Assembly: GCA_009703445.1 (NCBI GenBank)
Contig: WLGA01000024.1
Location: forward strand, 1 to 11,617
Origin: Actinomycetota bacterium
GTDB taxonomy: Bacteria; Actinomycetota; Actinomycetes; Actinomycetales; Microbacteriaceae
DNA: 11,617 nt
Direction of reading: 5' to 3'
The stretch's first letter is position 1; each line of letters starts with the position of its first letter. Shown here piece after piece: positions 1-6,569 of the stretch. The notes beneath the pieces are model-generated. The model had not been told where the DNA came from and did no database searches. It saw only the letters and a list, made by a program, of their open reading frames with translations. The position numbers and the translations under genes are program-made.

Positions 1-675
1 AAGCGCGGCGTTCGCGTTTCAACTGCGAACCTGGATGGAGTCAACGGTCTGCCCGAGTGGCGCGTTGAACCAGGTGCAATCCTCGGTGGCACCGTCGCAA
101 TCGAACCTGATCTTTCTAACGCCGGCCCATTCTTGGCGGCGGCTATGGTTGCTGGTGGATCAGTGACAATCACCGGTTGGCCAGATTCAACCACTCAGGT
201 GGGAGATGAGTTTGATGGCATTCTGCAGCAAATGGGTGCCGTCATCACGCGCGAAAACGGTGGGCTGACCATCACCGGCACGGGTGCCATTCACGGAATC
301 GACATCGACCTCTCTATCGGCGGTGAACTCACCCCGGTGATTGCTGCGCTAGCTGCCATTGCCGACTCGCCAACCGTCATCCGAGGCGTCGCTCACTTGC
401 GTGGTCACGAAACAGACCGATTGGCTGCCTTGGCGACCGAAATCAACCGAATCGGAGGCATCGCACGCGAGACTCCAGACGGCTTAGAAATCGACCCGAG
501 CGACAATCTTCACGGTGCGCTGTGGGAAACCTACGAAGACCACCGAATGGCCACCGCGGGCGCAATCATTGGCCTCCGCGTGCCTGGCATCCAGGTTGAA
601 GACATCAAAACGACATCAAAGACCATGCCCGACTTCGACAAGTTGTGGCTAAAAATGCTTGAAGGCAACGCTTGA
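1..675 (+). CDS. aroA: 3-phosphoshikimate 1-carboxyvinyltransferase (EPSP synthase), 3' part
   Basis: This is the C-terminal 224 residues of EPSP synthase, which joins shikimate-3-phosphate and phosphoenolpyruvate in the cytoplasmic shikimate pathway to aromatic amino acids. The frame is open from base 1, so the true start lies upstream of the window. Visible family signatures are DLSNAGPFLAAA near the left edge, IGGELTP (Glu codon at 325-327, probably at the catalytic acidic position; an inference from memory of actinobacterial enzymes), LRGHETDRLAAL (equivalent of the KETDR motif, with His for Lys), and YEDHRMATAGAIIGLRVPG followed by TSKTMPDF near the C-terminus. The stop TGA at 673-675 overlaps the rsgA TTG start by 4 nt, so the two are probably translationally coupled. 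Family assignment is firm; only the N-terminal half cannot be judged. Confidence 0.96.
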   Translation, partial: KRGVRVSTANLDGVNGLPEWRVEPGAILGGTVAIEPDLSNAGPFLAAAMVAGGSVTITGWPDSTTQVGDEFDGILQQMGAVITRENGGLTITGTGAIHGIDIDLSIGGELTPVIAALAAIADSPTVIRGVAHLRGHETDRLAALATEINRIGGIARETPDGLEIDPSDNLHGALWETYEDHRMATAGAIIGLRVPGIQVEDIKTTSKTMPDFDKLWLKMLEGNA

Positions 676-1727
676 GTTGGCTCTATGAGCCAGATCCGGG
701 TCAAAACGACCTGGATGAAACCGATGTGCGCGTGCGCCCTAACCCAAAGGGCAATAAGCCTCGCACCAAGAAGCGCCCCGAATACAAAGAAGCTCTAATC
801 GGCCTGGTCACAGGCGTCGATATGGGTAGATATCACATCCTTCTCGAGGGTGATGAGCGCGTTATCACCGCCACCATGGGTAAGGAACTGCGAAAGGCCG
901 GAGCAGTGGTCGGCGACCGAGTCGCCCTGTCAGGAGACACCTCGGAGACCGTTGGAGCCCTGGCACGCATCGTTCGCGTCGAACCTCGAACCTCGCTGCT
1001 TCGCAGAAGCGCGGATGACTCCGACCAGGTAGAGCGCGTAATCGTGGCGAACGCTACCCAAATGGCAATCGTCGTGGCCATCGCCAACCCGGAACCGCGA
1101 ACCCGACTTATCGACCGCTACCTGGCTGCGGCCTATGACGCCGGTCTCAAGCCGATTCTTGTAATTACAAAGGTCGACCTGGCCGACCCAGCCGACTTCC
1201 TGAAGAACTTCGAAGGCCTGAGCATCCCGGTGATTAAGAACCGCTCGGATGACCCATCCGTGGAGGAACTTCGCAAACTCTTGGCCGGAAACACGACCGT
1301 CATGGTTGGGCACTCTGGTGTTGGCAAGTCGACTCTCGTAAATGCGTTGGCACCAGACCAGTTCAGGGCAACCGGCGGCGTCAACGCGGTAACCGGCCGC
1401 GGTCGTCACACCTCATCCTCGGTGCGCGCTATTCAGCTGAGCGATGCATGGATTATTGACACCCCTGGAGTTCGTTCATTCGGCCTGGGGCACGTGAAAC
1501 CAGAAAATATTCTGCGTTCGTTCGAGGACCTTTGGCACGTCATCGAAACCTGCCCGCGCGACTGCAGCCACCTGGCCGATGCCCCCGATTGCGAGCTAGA
1601 CATTGCCATCGCGAAGGAGACGCTGGGCAACTCCGGCGCACACCGTGTTGACTCACTCCGACGACTGATTGCCTCGCTGGCCACCCACTCGGATCCGTTC
1701 GAAAAACGCTCAACCGACTCTGAATAG
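672..1727 (+). CDS. rsgA: ribosome small subunit-dependent GTPase A
   Basis: RsgA is a circularly permuted GTPase that checks late 30S ribosomal subunit maturation. The 351 residues show a basic N-terminal tail with the DETDVRVRP and RPRTKKRPE stretches seen in actinobacterial RsgA, an OB-fold region (about 43-105), then GTPase motifs in permuted order: G4 as TKVD (166-169), the P-loop GHSGVGKST (213-221) and G3 as DTPG (263-266). A C-terminal zinc knuckle follows with Cys294, Cys298, His300 and Cys307. Its spacing C-x3-C-x-H-x6-C differs slightly from the C-x4-C-x-H-x5-C that I recall for E. coli. The start is the TTG at 672. It overlaps the aroA stop, is preceded by GAAGG at 661-665, and retains the conserved N-terminal tail. 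The length is normal for the family. Confidence 0.96.
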   Translation: MSWLYEPDPGQNDLDETDVRVRPNPKGNKPRTKKRPEYKEALIGLVTGVDMGRYHILLEGDERVITATMGKELRKAGAVVGDRVALSGDTSETVGALARIVRVEPRTSLLRRSADDSDQVERVIVANATQMAIVVAIANPEPRTRLIDRYLAAAYDAGLKPILVITKVDLADPADFLKNFEGLSIPVIKNRSDDPSVEELRKLLAGNTTVMVGHSGVGKSTLVNALAPDQFRATGGVNAVTGRGRHTSSSVRAIQLSDAWIIDTPGVRSFGLGHVKPENILRSFEDLWHVIETCPRDCSHLADAPDCELDIAIAKETLGNSGAHRVDSLRRLIASLATHSDPFEKRSTDSE

Positions 1728-1730
1728 AAT
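1725..1730 (+). promoter_or_regulatory. putative -10 element (TAGAAT) for hisN
   Basis: TAGAAT matches TATAAT at five of six positions, begins on the rsgA stop codon and ends 7 nt before the hisN ATG. It may give hisN-cysK-cysE a leaderless transcript separate from aroA-rsgA. Confidence 0.4.
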
Positions 1731-1737
1731 TGCAGCC

Positions 1738-2526
1738 ATGACCTACCGAGAAGACTTAGCCCTGGCACTCGAGCTGGCAGACACTGCCGACTCGATTTCG
1801 CTCGCTCGTTTTCGCGCACAAGACCTTTACGTCGAGACCAAGCCAGACTCTAGCCCGGTTACCGATGCCGACCGCTCAGTGGAGCAGGCGCTAAAGGCAA
1901 AACTTGCCGAGAGCCGACCTGCTGACGCCCTAATCGGTGAAGAGTTTGGCAACACGGATGGCGATGCCGGCGGCCCAAAACGCACCTGGATTATCGACCC
2001 AATCGATGGCACGGCTAACTTCATGCGCGGTGTTCCAGTCTGGGCGAGCCTGATTGCCTTGGCCATCGACGGCAAGGTTGTTCTCTCTGTAGTTTCTGCT
2101 CCAGCGCTAGGCCGCCGCTGGTGGGCGGCGCCTGAAATCGGTGCTTGGACCCGAGACCTCGATGGTTCGGAAAGAATCTTAAAAGTCTCTGCAATCGGCG
2201 ACTTGGCACACGCATCCTTGTCTTATAACAACCTGCAGTTGTGGGATCAATCCGGCAAATTGCCAGAGCTACTCGAGCTTTCGAGAAAGATCTGGCGCAC
2301 TCGCGCTTACGGCGATTTTTATTCATACATGTTGCTGGCCGAAGGGTCGGTCGACATTGTTACGGAACATGACTTGAAGATTTACGACATCGCAGCGCTT
2401 GTCCCTATCGTTGAACTTGCCGGCGGAGAGTTCAGCGCGCTGAATGGCCCGTTGACCGAGGACTCCTCGAGCGTACTTGCAACAAATGGGAAACTACACG
2501 AAGTGGTTTTCGCAGCCTTCAACTAA
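1738..2526 (+). CDS. hisN: histidinol-phosphatase, inositol-monophosphatase superfamily
   Basis: This 262-residue Mg-dependent phosphatase probably hydrolyses histidinol phosphate to histidinol, the penultimate step of histidine synthesis. Metal-binding signatures of the IMPase fold are GEEFG (67-71), DPIDGTANF (87-95, Asp87 and Asp90) and IYDIAAL (215-221, Asp217). The stretch RGVPVWASLIAL just after the second motif, the YGDFYSYMLLAEG stretch, and the position behind aroA-rsgA match actinobacterial HisN rather than generic inositol monophosphatase. CysQ-type nucleotide phosphatase is a less likely alternative raised by the cys genes downstream. The ATG at 1738 is preferred over an upstream in-frame ATG at 1669 inside rsgA, because family homology begins at MTYREDLALAL. 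A TAGAAT hexamer ends 7 nt before this ATG, and no convincing Shine-Dalgarno sequence is visible. Confidence 0.9.
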   Translation: MTYREDLALALELADTADSISLARFRAQDLYVETKPDSSPVTDADRSVEQALKAKLAESRPADALIGEEFGNTDGDAGGPKRTWIIDPIDGTANFMRGVPVWASLIALAIDGKVVLSVVSAPALGRRWWAAPEIGAWTRDLDGSERILKVSAIGDLAHASLSYNNLQLWDQSGKLPELLELSRKIWRTRAYGDFYSYMLLAEGSVDIVTEHDLKIYDIAALVPIVELAGGEFSALNGPLTEDSSSVLATNGKLHEVVFAAFN

Positions 2527-2527
2527 T

Positions 2528-2533
2528 AAGGAA
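2528..2533 (+). promoter_or_regulatory. Shine-Dalgarno sequence for cysK
   Basis: AAGGAA in the 11-nt hisN-cysK gap lies 4 nt before the cysK ATG, indicating leadered translation within the operon. Confidence 0.65.
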
Positions 2534-2537
2534 CACC

Positions 2538-3467
2538 ATGCCGATTCTTAATGACATCACCGCAGCGTTCGGAAACACTCCACTAGTTCGAGTGAACCGC
2601 CTTTACCCGGAGTCAAAGGCAACCGTTGCGGCGAAGCTCGAGTTCTACAACCCAACCTCAACTGTCAAGGACCGTCTTGCAATCGCGATGGTTGACGCAG
2701 CCGAGGCTTCGGGCGAGCTAAAGCCTGGCGGAACCATCATCGAAGCTACTTCTGGCAACACCGGCATTGCACTCGCAGCCGTCGGCGCCGCTCGTGGCTA
2801 CAAGGTCATCCTGACCATGCCGGAGTCAATGTCAAAGGAGCGTCGCGCCCTTCTTCGTGCATACGGCGCTGAGCTAGTTCTAACCCCAGCTCCTGAAGGC
2901 ATGAAGGGCTCAGTTACTCGTTCACAGGAGATCGCAGCCGAGACCGGCGCCATCCTGGTAAAGCAGTTCGAGAACCCAGCTGGTCCTTTCATCCACGCGA
3001 CCACCACCGCTCAGGAAATCTGGAACGACACCGATGGCAAGGTTGCCGCGGTTGTTGCAGGCATTGGCACAGGCGGAACCATTACCGGTGTTGGTGAGGC
3101 TCTGAAGAAGCTCAACCCAGAGATCAAGATCATTGCGGTTGAACCTGCTGCCTCGCCACTTTTGAACGGCGGATCACCTGCTGGTCACCCTATCCAGGGA
3201 ATCGGCGCAAACTTCATTCCACCTGTTTTGAACACCGACATTTATGACGAGGTTCTAGACGCTCCAAACGAAGAAGCCTTCGCTTGGGCACGTGCGGCCG
3301 CAACCCAGGAGGGCATCCTCGCTGGTATTTCTGGAGGTGCCGCTCTTTGGGGTGTCAGCCAGATTGCAAACCGCCCAGAGTACGCTGGCAAGATTATTGT
3401 TGTAATCTTGGCTTCATTCGGTGAGAGATACCTCTCAACCGCTTTGTACTCTGACTTGATGGACTAA
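2538..3467 (+). CDS. cysK: cysteine synthase A (O-acetylserine sulfhydrylase)
   Basis: CysK is a cytoplasmic PLP enzyme that converts O-acetylserine and sulfide to cysteine. The 309-residue protein has normal length. Seen motifs: the PLP lysine in NPTSTVKDR (Lys44), the substrate loop TSGNTG (71-76), the phosphate-binding loop GTGGT (177-181), the segment SPLLNGGSPAGHPIQGIGANF, SGGAA (265-269) and FGERYLST near the end. The residue two before the PLP lysine is Thr where Ser is usual in CysK, a conservative change. AAGGAA at 2528-2533 lies 4 nt before the ATG and is the clearest ribosome binding site in this run. The gene follows hisN by 11 nt and abuts cysE, so the same transcript makes both the donor-forming and sulfide-using enzymes. 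Cystathionine beta-synthase is unlikely, since there is no CBS domain pair. Confidence 0.96.
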   Translation: MPILNDITAAFGNTPLVRVNRLYPESKATVAAKLEFYNPTSTVKDRLAIAMVDAAEASGELKPGGTIIEATSGNTGIALAAVGAARGYKVILTMPESMSKERRALLRAYGAELVLTPAPEGMKGSVTRSQEIAAETGAILVKQFENPAGPFIHATTTAQEIWNDTDGKVAAVVAGIGTGGTITGVGEALKKLNPEIKIIAVEPAASPLLNGGSPAGHPIQGIGANFIPPVLNTDIYDEVLDAPNEEAFAWARAAATQEGILAGISGGAALWGVSQIANRPEYAGKIIVVILASFGERYLSTALYSDLMD

Positions 3468-3989
3468 ATGCCCCGTAAGAACGTTTTTTCTCGAGTAATC
3501 GAGGACATTGACGCAGCCCTAGTGCGTGACCCAGCGACAAACACTCGTTTCGAGATGTTTATGACTTCGCCGGGCCTTCACGCCGTCTGGCAGTTTAGAG
3601 TAAACCACTGGCTTTGGAAGCTCGGGTTGCGCACGCTGTCTCGCGTTCTTTCAAACTTCACTCGTCTCTGGACCGGTGTCGAGATTCACCCGGGCGCCAC
3701 AATCGGTCGTCGACTTTTTATCGATCACGGTATGGGCGTAGTAATCGGTCAAACTGCTGAAATCGGCGATGACGTGCACATCTACCACGGTGTTACTTTC
3801 GGTGGAAAGACCCTTGAGTCAGTCAAGCGCCATCCTACTGTTGGCAACCGCGTAACCATCGGCGCAGGTGCAACCTTGATTGGCAACATCACCATCGGCG
3901 ATGACTCTGCAATCGGCGCAAACACCACCGTGACTCGCGACGTAGCCCCAGGCTCGGTTGTCGTAGGTCAGGCACCGCGCACGCTTTAG
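3468..3989 (+). CDS. cysE: serine O-acetyltransferase, short (EpsC-like) form
   Basis: CysE acetylates L-serine with acetyl-CoA to give the CysK substrate. The 173-residue protein is short compared with about 270 for E. coli CysE: the N-terminal helical part is reduced to about 70 residues. The left-handed beta-helix follows with hexapeptide repeats (IHPGATIG, AEIGDDVHIYHGVTFGG, PTVGNRVTIGAGATLIGN, ITIGDDSAIGANTTV). The catalytic Asp-His pair is in FIDHGMG (Asp86, His87). The protein ends VGQAPRTL, directly after the hexapeptide domain. It lacks the extended tail ending in Ile that in enterobacterial CysE inserts into the CysK active site. The ATG directly follows the cysK stop TAA with no base between, so expression is probably coupled. 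The stop codon sits inside a short palindrome shared with the convergent gene. Confidence 0.93.
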   Translation: MPRKNVFSRVIEDIDAALVRDPATNTRFEMFMTSPGLHAVWQFRVNHWLWKLGLRTLSRVLSNFTRLWTGVEIHPGATIGRRLFIDHGMGVVIGQTAEIGDDVHIYHGVTFGGKTLESVKRHPTVGNRVTIGAGATLIGNITIGDDSAIGANTTVTRDVAPGSVVVGQAPRTL

Positions 3990-4001
3990 AGCCACTCTAA
4001 A
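3985..4001. other. 17-bp palindrome between convergent genes
   Basis: TTTAGAG-CCA-CTCTAAA is a perfect 7-bp inverted repeat with a 3-nt loop. The left arm contains the cysE stop (TAG, 3987-3989). The right arm contains, on the opposite strand, the stop of the small membrane protein gene (3999-3997). It could act as a weak bidirectional terminator or protect both 3' ends. The stem is A/T-rich and neither side is followed by a U-tract in the RNA, so it is not a standard intrinsic terminator. Confidence 0.4.
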
Positions 4002-4194
4002 AAGTAAAGAAGTGCCAACCCAGCCACCACCAGACCACAACAATTGCGATTCGGGTGTTGCGATTGTGCATTATGCGGGCAATTAGATCACCAAATGGCG
4101 AAACCCAATTTGGTCGGACTCGGCCGAGTATCCACAAGACGACACCCGCGAGGATGACGGCCAAATACTCCCATTCAGGGATTGACAAGCTCAC
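3997..4194 (-). CDS. small membrane protein, resembles DUF6186
   Basis: This 65-residue protein has two hydrophobic segments: YLAVILAGVVLWILG (about 10-24) and IAIVVVWWWLGWHFF (about 49-63). A short basic loop between them includes PFGDLIARIM and RNTR. The Trp-rich ending WWWLGWHFF and the two-helix layout recall the actinobacterial DUF6186 family of unknown function; this is from memory of the family pattern and is not certain. The chosen start is the GTG at 4194, which overlaps the TGA of the upstream membrane gene (GTGA, 4 nt). GGAGGA at 4204-4199 stands 4 nt before it. A longer in-frame start at 4239 would lie inside the upstream gene and is not favoured. It is probably co-transcribed with that gene and its product may be a partner in the membrane. 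Confidence 0.75.
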   Translation of the reverse strand: MSLSIPEWEYLAVILAGVVLWILGRVRPNWVSPFGDLIARIMHNRNTRIAIVVVWWWLGWHFFTF

Positions 4195-4754
4195 TTCTTC
4201 CTCCACGGATGGATCAAGCCGACACCGATGAGCATCCAAACCACAAGAAAAATGCCGCGGCCATAAGGTGACTCAAGCACCGGGTTCACGATGATCGAAA
4301 TGGTTGGGTAGCTGGCGTCATCCTTGAATGAATTTGCCCAAATATAGGCAAAGAGTTCACTCACGCAAAGAATGGTGGCGAGAGTCAGCCACAGCCAGCG
4401 GGTGCGGTTCATGAGCTTCGTTGAAGATGGCTTGGGGCCGTGATCGCGGTAATAGACCATGAACAAAGCAATCGGCGCGAGTGCCAACAAAAGCACTGTG
4501 TCTTGCCATCCGCCTCGCTCAGAAAAGAACAGGATCGAGCTGGCGAACAAGATTGCCAAAAGCACGGGCGTTTTGCTCAGTTTTGGCCGTTCCGGCATTT
4601 CCCACTTGAACCACTTTTTCCAGTCAGCGATGACCAGCAGGGATCCGATTGTAAAAATCGCCGCATCCACCCAGGATTCGCGCATGAAGTGAAAAATCGC
4701 GACGTAGACCATTGGCGGTAGCCAGGGATTCATCCCGGAGAGTGCTCGCTTCAC
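4191..4754 (-). CDS. polytopic membrane protein of unknown function
   Basis: I do not recognise this 187-residue protein. It has up to six hydrophobic segments, at about 11-24, 30-45, 62-78, 86-102, 119-139 and 167-183. Basic residues lie between some of them (WKKWFKW, MNRTRW) and the tail is HPWRKK. The stretch DDASYPTISIIVNPVLESPYGR between the last two segments looks like a conserved extracytoplasmic or re-entrant loop seen in small actinobacterial membrane proteins; that resemblance is from memory. No catalytic or transport motif is visible. The start is taken as the GTG at 4754, because a TAGGCT hexamer (4766-4761) lies 6 nt before it, as expected for a leaderless transcript. An ATG at 4733 is the alternative. 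The stop overlaps the start of the 65-residue membrane protein by 4 nt, suggesting a two-gene operon. Confidence 0.8.
   Translation of the reverse strand: MKRALSGMNPWLPPMVYVAIFHFMRESWVDAAIFTIGSLLVIADWKKWFKWEMPERPKLSKTPVLLAILFASSILFFSERGGWQDTVLLLALAPIALFMVYYRDHGPKPSSTKLMNRTRWLWLTLATILCVSELFAYIWANSFKDDASYPTISIIVNPVLESPYGRGIFLVVWMLIGVGLIHPWRKK
4199..4204 (-). promoter_or_regulatory. Shine-Dalgarno sequence for the 65-residue membrane protein
   Basis: GGAGGA on the minus strand ends 4 nt before the GTG at 4194. It fixes this GTG as the start and supports translation within the upstream gene's 3' end. Confidence 0.7.
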
Positions 4755-4760
4755 AGCCCT

Positions 4761-4766
4761 AGCCTA
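4761..4766 (-). promoter_or_regulatory. putative -10 element (TAGGCT), leaderless
   Basis: TAGGCT fits TANNNT and ends exactly 6 nt before the GTG at 4754, so transcription would begin at or next to the start codon. No Shine-Dalgarno sequence is evident. No good -35 element is seen. The same geometry occurs at several other starts in this window. Confidence 0.45.
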
Positions 4767-4775
4767 AAGCCAAAC

Positions 4776-4781
4776 TAAACT
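4776..4781 (+). promoter_or_regulatory. putative -10 element (TAAACT), leaderless
   Basis: TAAACT ends 6 nt before the glycosyltransferase ATG at 4788, again TANNNT-N6-start. Only 33 nt separate this gene from the divergent membrane gene, so the two core promoters are almost back to back. Confidence 0.5.
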
Positions 4782-4787
4782 GAAGCA

Positions 4788-5756
4788 ATGCTTAGCGTTA
4801 GTGTGGTCATCCTGACCCAGGGAACCCGAAACGAAGATCTGCACCACATTTGGGCGGACGTTCTCGGCCAGACCATCAAACCAAAGAACATCATCACCGT
4901 GGTTAACTGCGAAAGCGTCGACCTTGGCAAGGTTCCTGCGGGCATCACCGTGGTTGAAACCGGCGTAAACCTAGGCATCCCGGCTGGTCGCAACTATGGA
5001 GTCCGTGGCCTCGCTGCAACCTCCGGCCAAGAGTCTGATCTGATTCTGTTCATTGACGATGACGCATACATCCTTGGTTCAGATTTCATCGAGCGCGCGA
5101 TCGAAATTTTTGAGGCCAACGACAAGCTCGGATTGGTCCAGCCGAAGGTTGTCACCCGAATCGGTCAGAGCGATGAAACCGAAGAGTCTGGGCCTCGCTA
5201 TTGGATCCCACGGGCAGACAAGACTCCAACTCTCGAAACATTCCCAGCTTTCTCGGTTTGGGAAGGCGCTACCGTCATCCGCTGGAACTGCTTCATTCAA
5301 GCCAATGGTTGGGCAGAGCCGATTTTCTATGCCCATGAAGGCACCGATTTGGCATGGCGAGTCTGGAACACCGGATTCGAGACTCGTTACGAGCCTCGAC
5401 TAGTCGTCAGCCACCCACCGGTAGGCCCTGAGCGCCACGACAAGAGCATTTGGTTCGGCATGCGCAACAAGGTTGTTATGGCACGCCGCAACCTGCCGTT
5501 GCCGTTCCTAGTGATTTATCCGCTCGCGTGGTTTGCTCTCGACTTCGTCAAGATCATGATTGGCAAGATCCCTCACCCTTCTGGCAAGTATGCGATCAAG
5601 ACGCAGCTACGCGAGTTATTCAAAGGTTTCTTCGCCGGCATCCGCATGGACCTAAGCGACCAGGGCTACGTCTTTGACAAGGATGCCGTACGCCGCAAGT
5701 TGTCATGGAAGACCATCGGCGTTATGACCAAACACGGTCGCCCGCCAATCGCATAG
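4788..5756 (+). CDS. GT2-family glycosyltransferase
   Basis: This 322-residue protein is a GT-A fold glycosyltransferase of family 2, transferring a sugar from a nucleotide-sugar donor, probably to a cell-envelope polysaccharide or lipid. The N-terminus has the beta-strand SVSVVILTQG. The nucleotide-binding signature NLGIPAGRNYGVRG (61-74) is followed by the metal-binding DxD motif in LFIDDDA (Asp90-Asp92). A likely catalytic acid region is HEGTDLAWRVW (Glu184, Asp187). A hydrophobic segment at about 238-258 (LPFLVIYPLAWFALDFV) suggests membrane association, and the last 60 residues are basic. Donor and acceptor cannot be read from the sequence. It stands alone between divergent and convergent genes, not inside a polysaccharide cluster, so context gives little help. 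The ATG at 4788 fits both the family start and the leaderless -10. Confidence 0.88.
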   Translation: MLSVSVVILTQGTRNEDLHHIWADVLGQTIKPKNIITVVNCESVDLGKVPAGITVVETGVNLGIPAGRNYGVRGLAATSGQESDLILFIDDDAYILGSDFIERAIEIFEANDKLGLVQPKVVTRIGQSDETEESGPRYWIPRADKTPTLETFPAFSVWEGATVIRWNCFIQANGWAEPIFYAHEGTDLAWRVWNTGFETRYEPRLVVSHPPVGPERHDKSIWFGMRNKVVMARRNLPLPFLVIYPLAWFALDFVKIMIGKIPHPSGKYAIKTQLRELFKGFFAGIRMDLSDQGYVFDKDAVRRKLSWKTIGVMTKHGRPPIA

Positions 5757-5769
5757 GCCCTTTTCTCGG

Positions 5770-6111
5770 CTAAAAAGCCTGCGCTAGACGCACTTCGATT
5801 AGTCGCTTGACTAGATCTCGCGGCAGACACTCATCCTTGCTGAAGTGCAATGAACCCTTCGTGAACGTGTAGCCCTCAAGCTCGGAAGTTAGTTCCTGAA
5901 AGACGTGCCCGCTGAACGGGAAATAGGAATTGTGATTCTTGTATGCGTCAAAACCGGCGATGCCTTTTCCGTCCACCTTGAAACAAGGCAGGTTATAGGA
6001 AATGCACTCCTCGGCATCTGGGATGAATTCGAGGATGACCTTGCGCAGCTCAAGCAGCACCGAACGCTGAGGCTCTTTAACTCCGACTAAGAAATCGTCG
6101 ATGACCGTCAT
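5770..6111 (-). CDS. DUF1801 (YdhG-like) domain protein
   Basis: This 113-residue cytoplasmic protein is made entirely of a DUF1801 domain, the fold shared with the Bacillus YdhG/Fra frataxin-like iron chaperone. Family features seen are the N-terminal helix start TVIDDFLVGVKEPQRSVL, PDAEECISYNLPCFKVDGK (31-49), the aromatic core YKNHNSYFPFSG (57-68), and the KGSLHFSKDECLPRDLVKRLIEVR ending. Function in this organism is unknown; an iron-handling role is only a family-level possibility. It is the last gene of a minus-strand group after the desaturase and DUF1761 genes, 20 nt downstream of the latter. A TAGTCC hexamer ends 6 nt before the ATG, a weaker form of the leaderless arrangement of its neighbours. 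The stop faces the glycosyltransferase stop, 13 nt apart. Confidence 0.88.
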   Translation of the reverse strand: MTVIDDFLVGVKEPQRSVLLELRKVILEFIPDAEECISYNLPCFKVDGKGIAGFDAYKNHNSYFPFSGHVFQELTSELEGYTFTKGSLHFSKDECLPRDLVKRLIEVRLAQAF

Positions 6112-6131
6112 GGCTTCGGACTAATTGAGAT

Positions 6132-6557
6132 TTAGCGCCAAGCGGCGAGAATCAGACCCATAACGGCAAGGCTGACGATGTCTTGGCCCACCTCGAGAAT
6201 CCAGACACGGAAACCCTGACCACCGAATAGTCGGTGAGAAATAGAGGTAGCCGCACCGATACCGAAGCCGAAGAAGGCACCAGCTAGACCGCCATTTAGA
6301 ACTCCATAGTTTGGGTCAACGGTGAACGCATATTCGAGGAACACAGCCAGGGTGATTGCCATGACGAACGCAGCAGCAAAAGTCGAGCCGAAGATCGCGC
6401 CCATGTTTGCACCGCCGGCCTGATCTTCTGGGCTCTTGCCCTGAAGCTTCCACCAGATCGGGAAGAAGGTCTTTGGCCCAAACCATACAGAGCCAATAAT
6501 GATGCCGGCAACCCCAGCGACTGCAATCGCAGCCCAGTTCAAATCAGTAAAAATCAT
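6132..6557 (-). CDS. DUF1761 integral membrane protein
   Basis: This 141-residue protein matches the DUF1761 pattern: an N-terminal NWAAIAVAGVAGIIIGSVWFGPKTF segment (7-31) with the characteristic W-[FY]-GP, then WWKLQGKSPED, followed by three more hydrophobic helices (about 51-74, 85-108, 118-138). Four membrane passes are predicted. The function of the family is unknown. The gene starts 9 nt after the desaturase stop and runs in the same direction, so joint expression with the desaturase is likely. It also has its own TAGTCT hexamer (6569-6564), overlapping the desaturase stop codon and ending 6 nt before the ATG. A role in membrane lipid state is conceivable from the context but is not shown. 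Confidence 0.85.
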   Translation of the reverse strand: MIFTDLNWAAIAVAGVAGIIIGSVWFGPKTFFPIWWKLQGKSPEDQAGGANMGAIFGSTFAAAFVMAITLAVFLEYAFTVDPNYGVLNGGLAGAFFGFGIGAATSISHRLFGGQGFRVWILEVGQDIVSLAVMGLILAAWR

Positions 6558-6563
6558 GCCTAC

Positions 6564-6569
6564 AGACTA
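6564..6569 (-). promoter_or_regulatory. putative -10 element (TAGTCT) for the DUF1761 gene
   Basis: TAGTCT ends 6 nt before the ATG at 6557. Its first three bases are the stop codon of the desaturase gene. It is identical to the hexamer before the desaturase itself, suggesting an internal leaderless promoter. Confidence 0.4.

Noticed and set aside
930..1409. 159-codon open frame on the minus strand inside rsgA
   Set aside because: It lies wholly antisense to a firmly identified GTPase gene, its translation shows no family features, and its codon pattern follows from the sense gene.
1669..1737. Upstream in-frame ATG that would lengthen hisN by 23 residues
   Set aside because: The extension overlaps the end of rsgA, has no family similarity, and the ATG at 1738 has a fitting upstream element.
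5755..5780. Possible hairpin between the convergent glycosyltransferase and DUF1801 genes
   Set aside because: AGGC and TTTT pair with AAAA and GCCT only with an internal mismatch, and no U-tract follows on either strand. Too weak to call a terminator.
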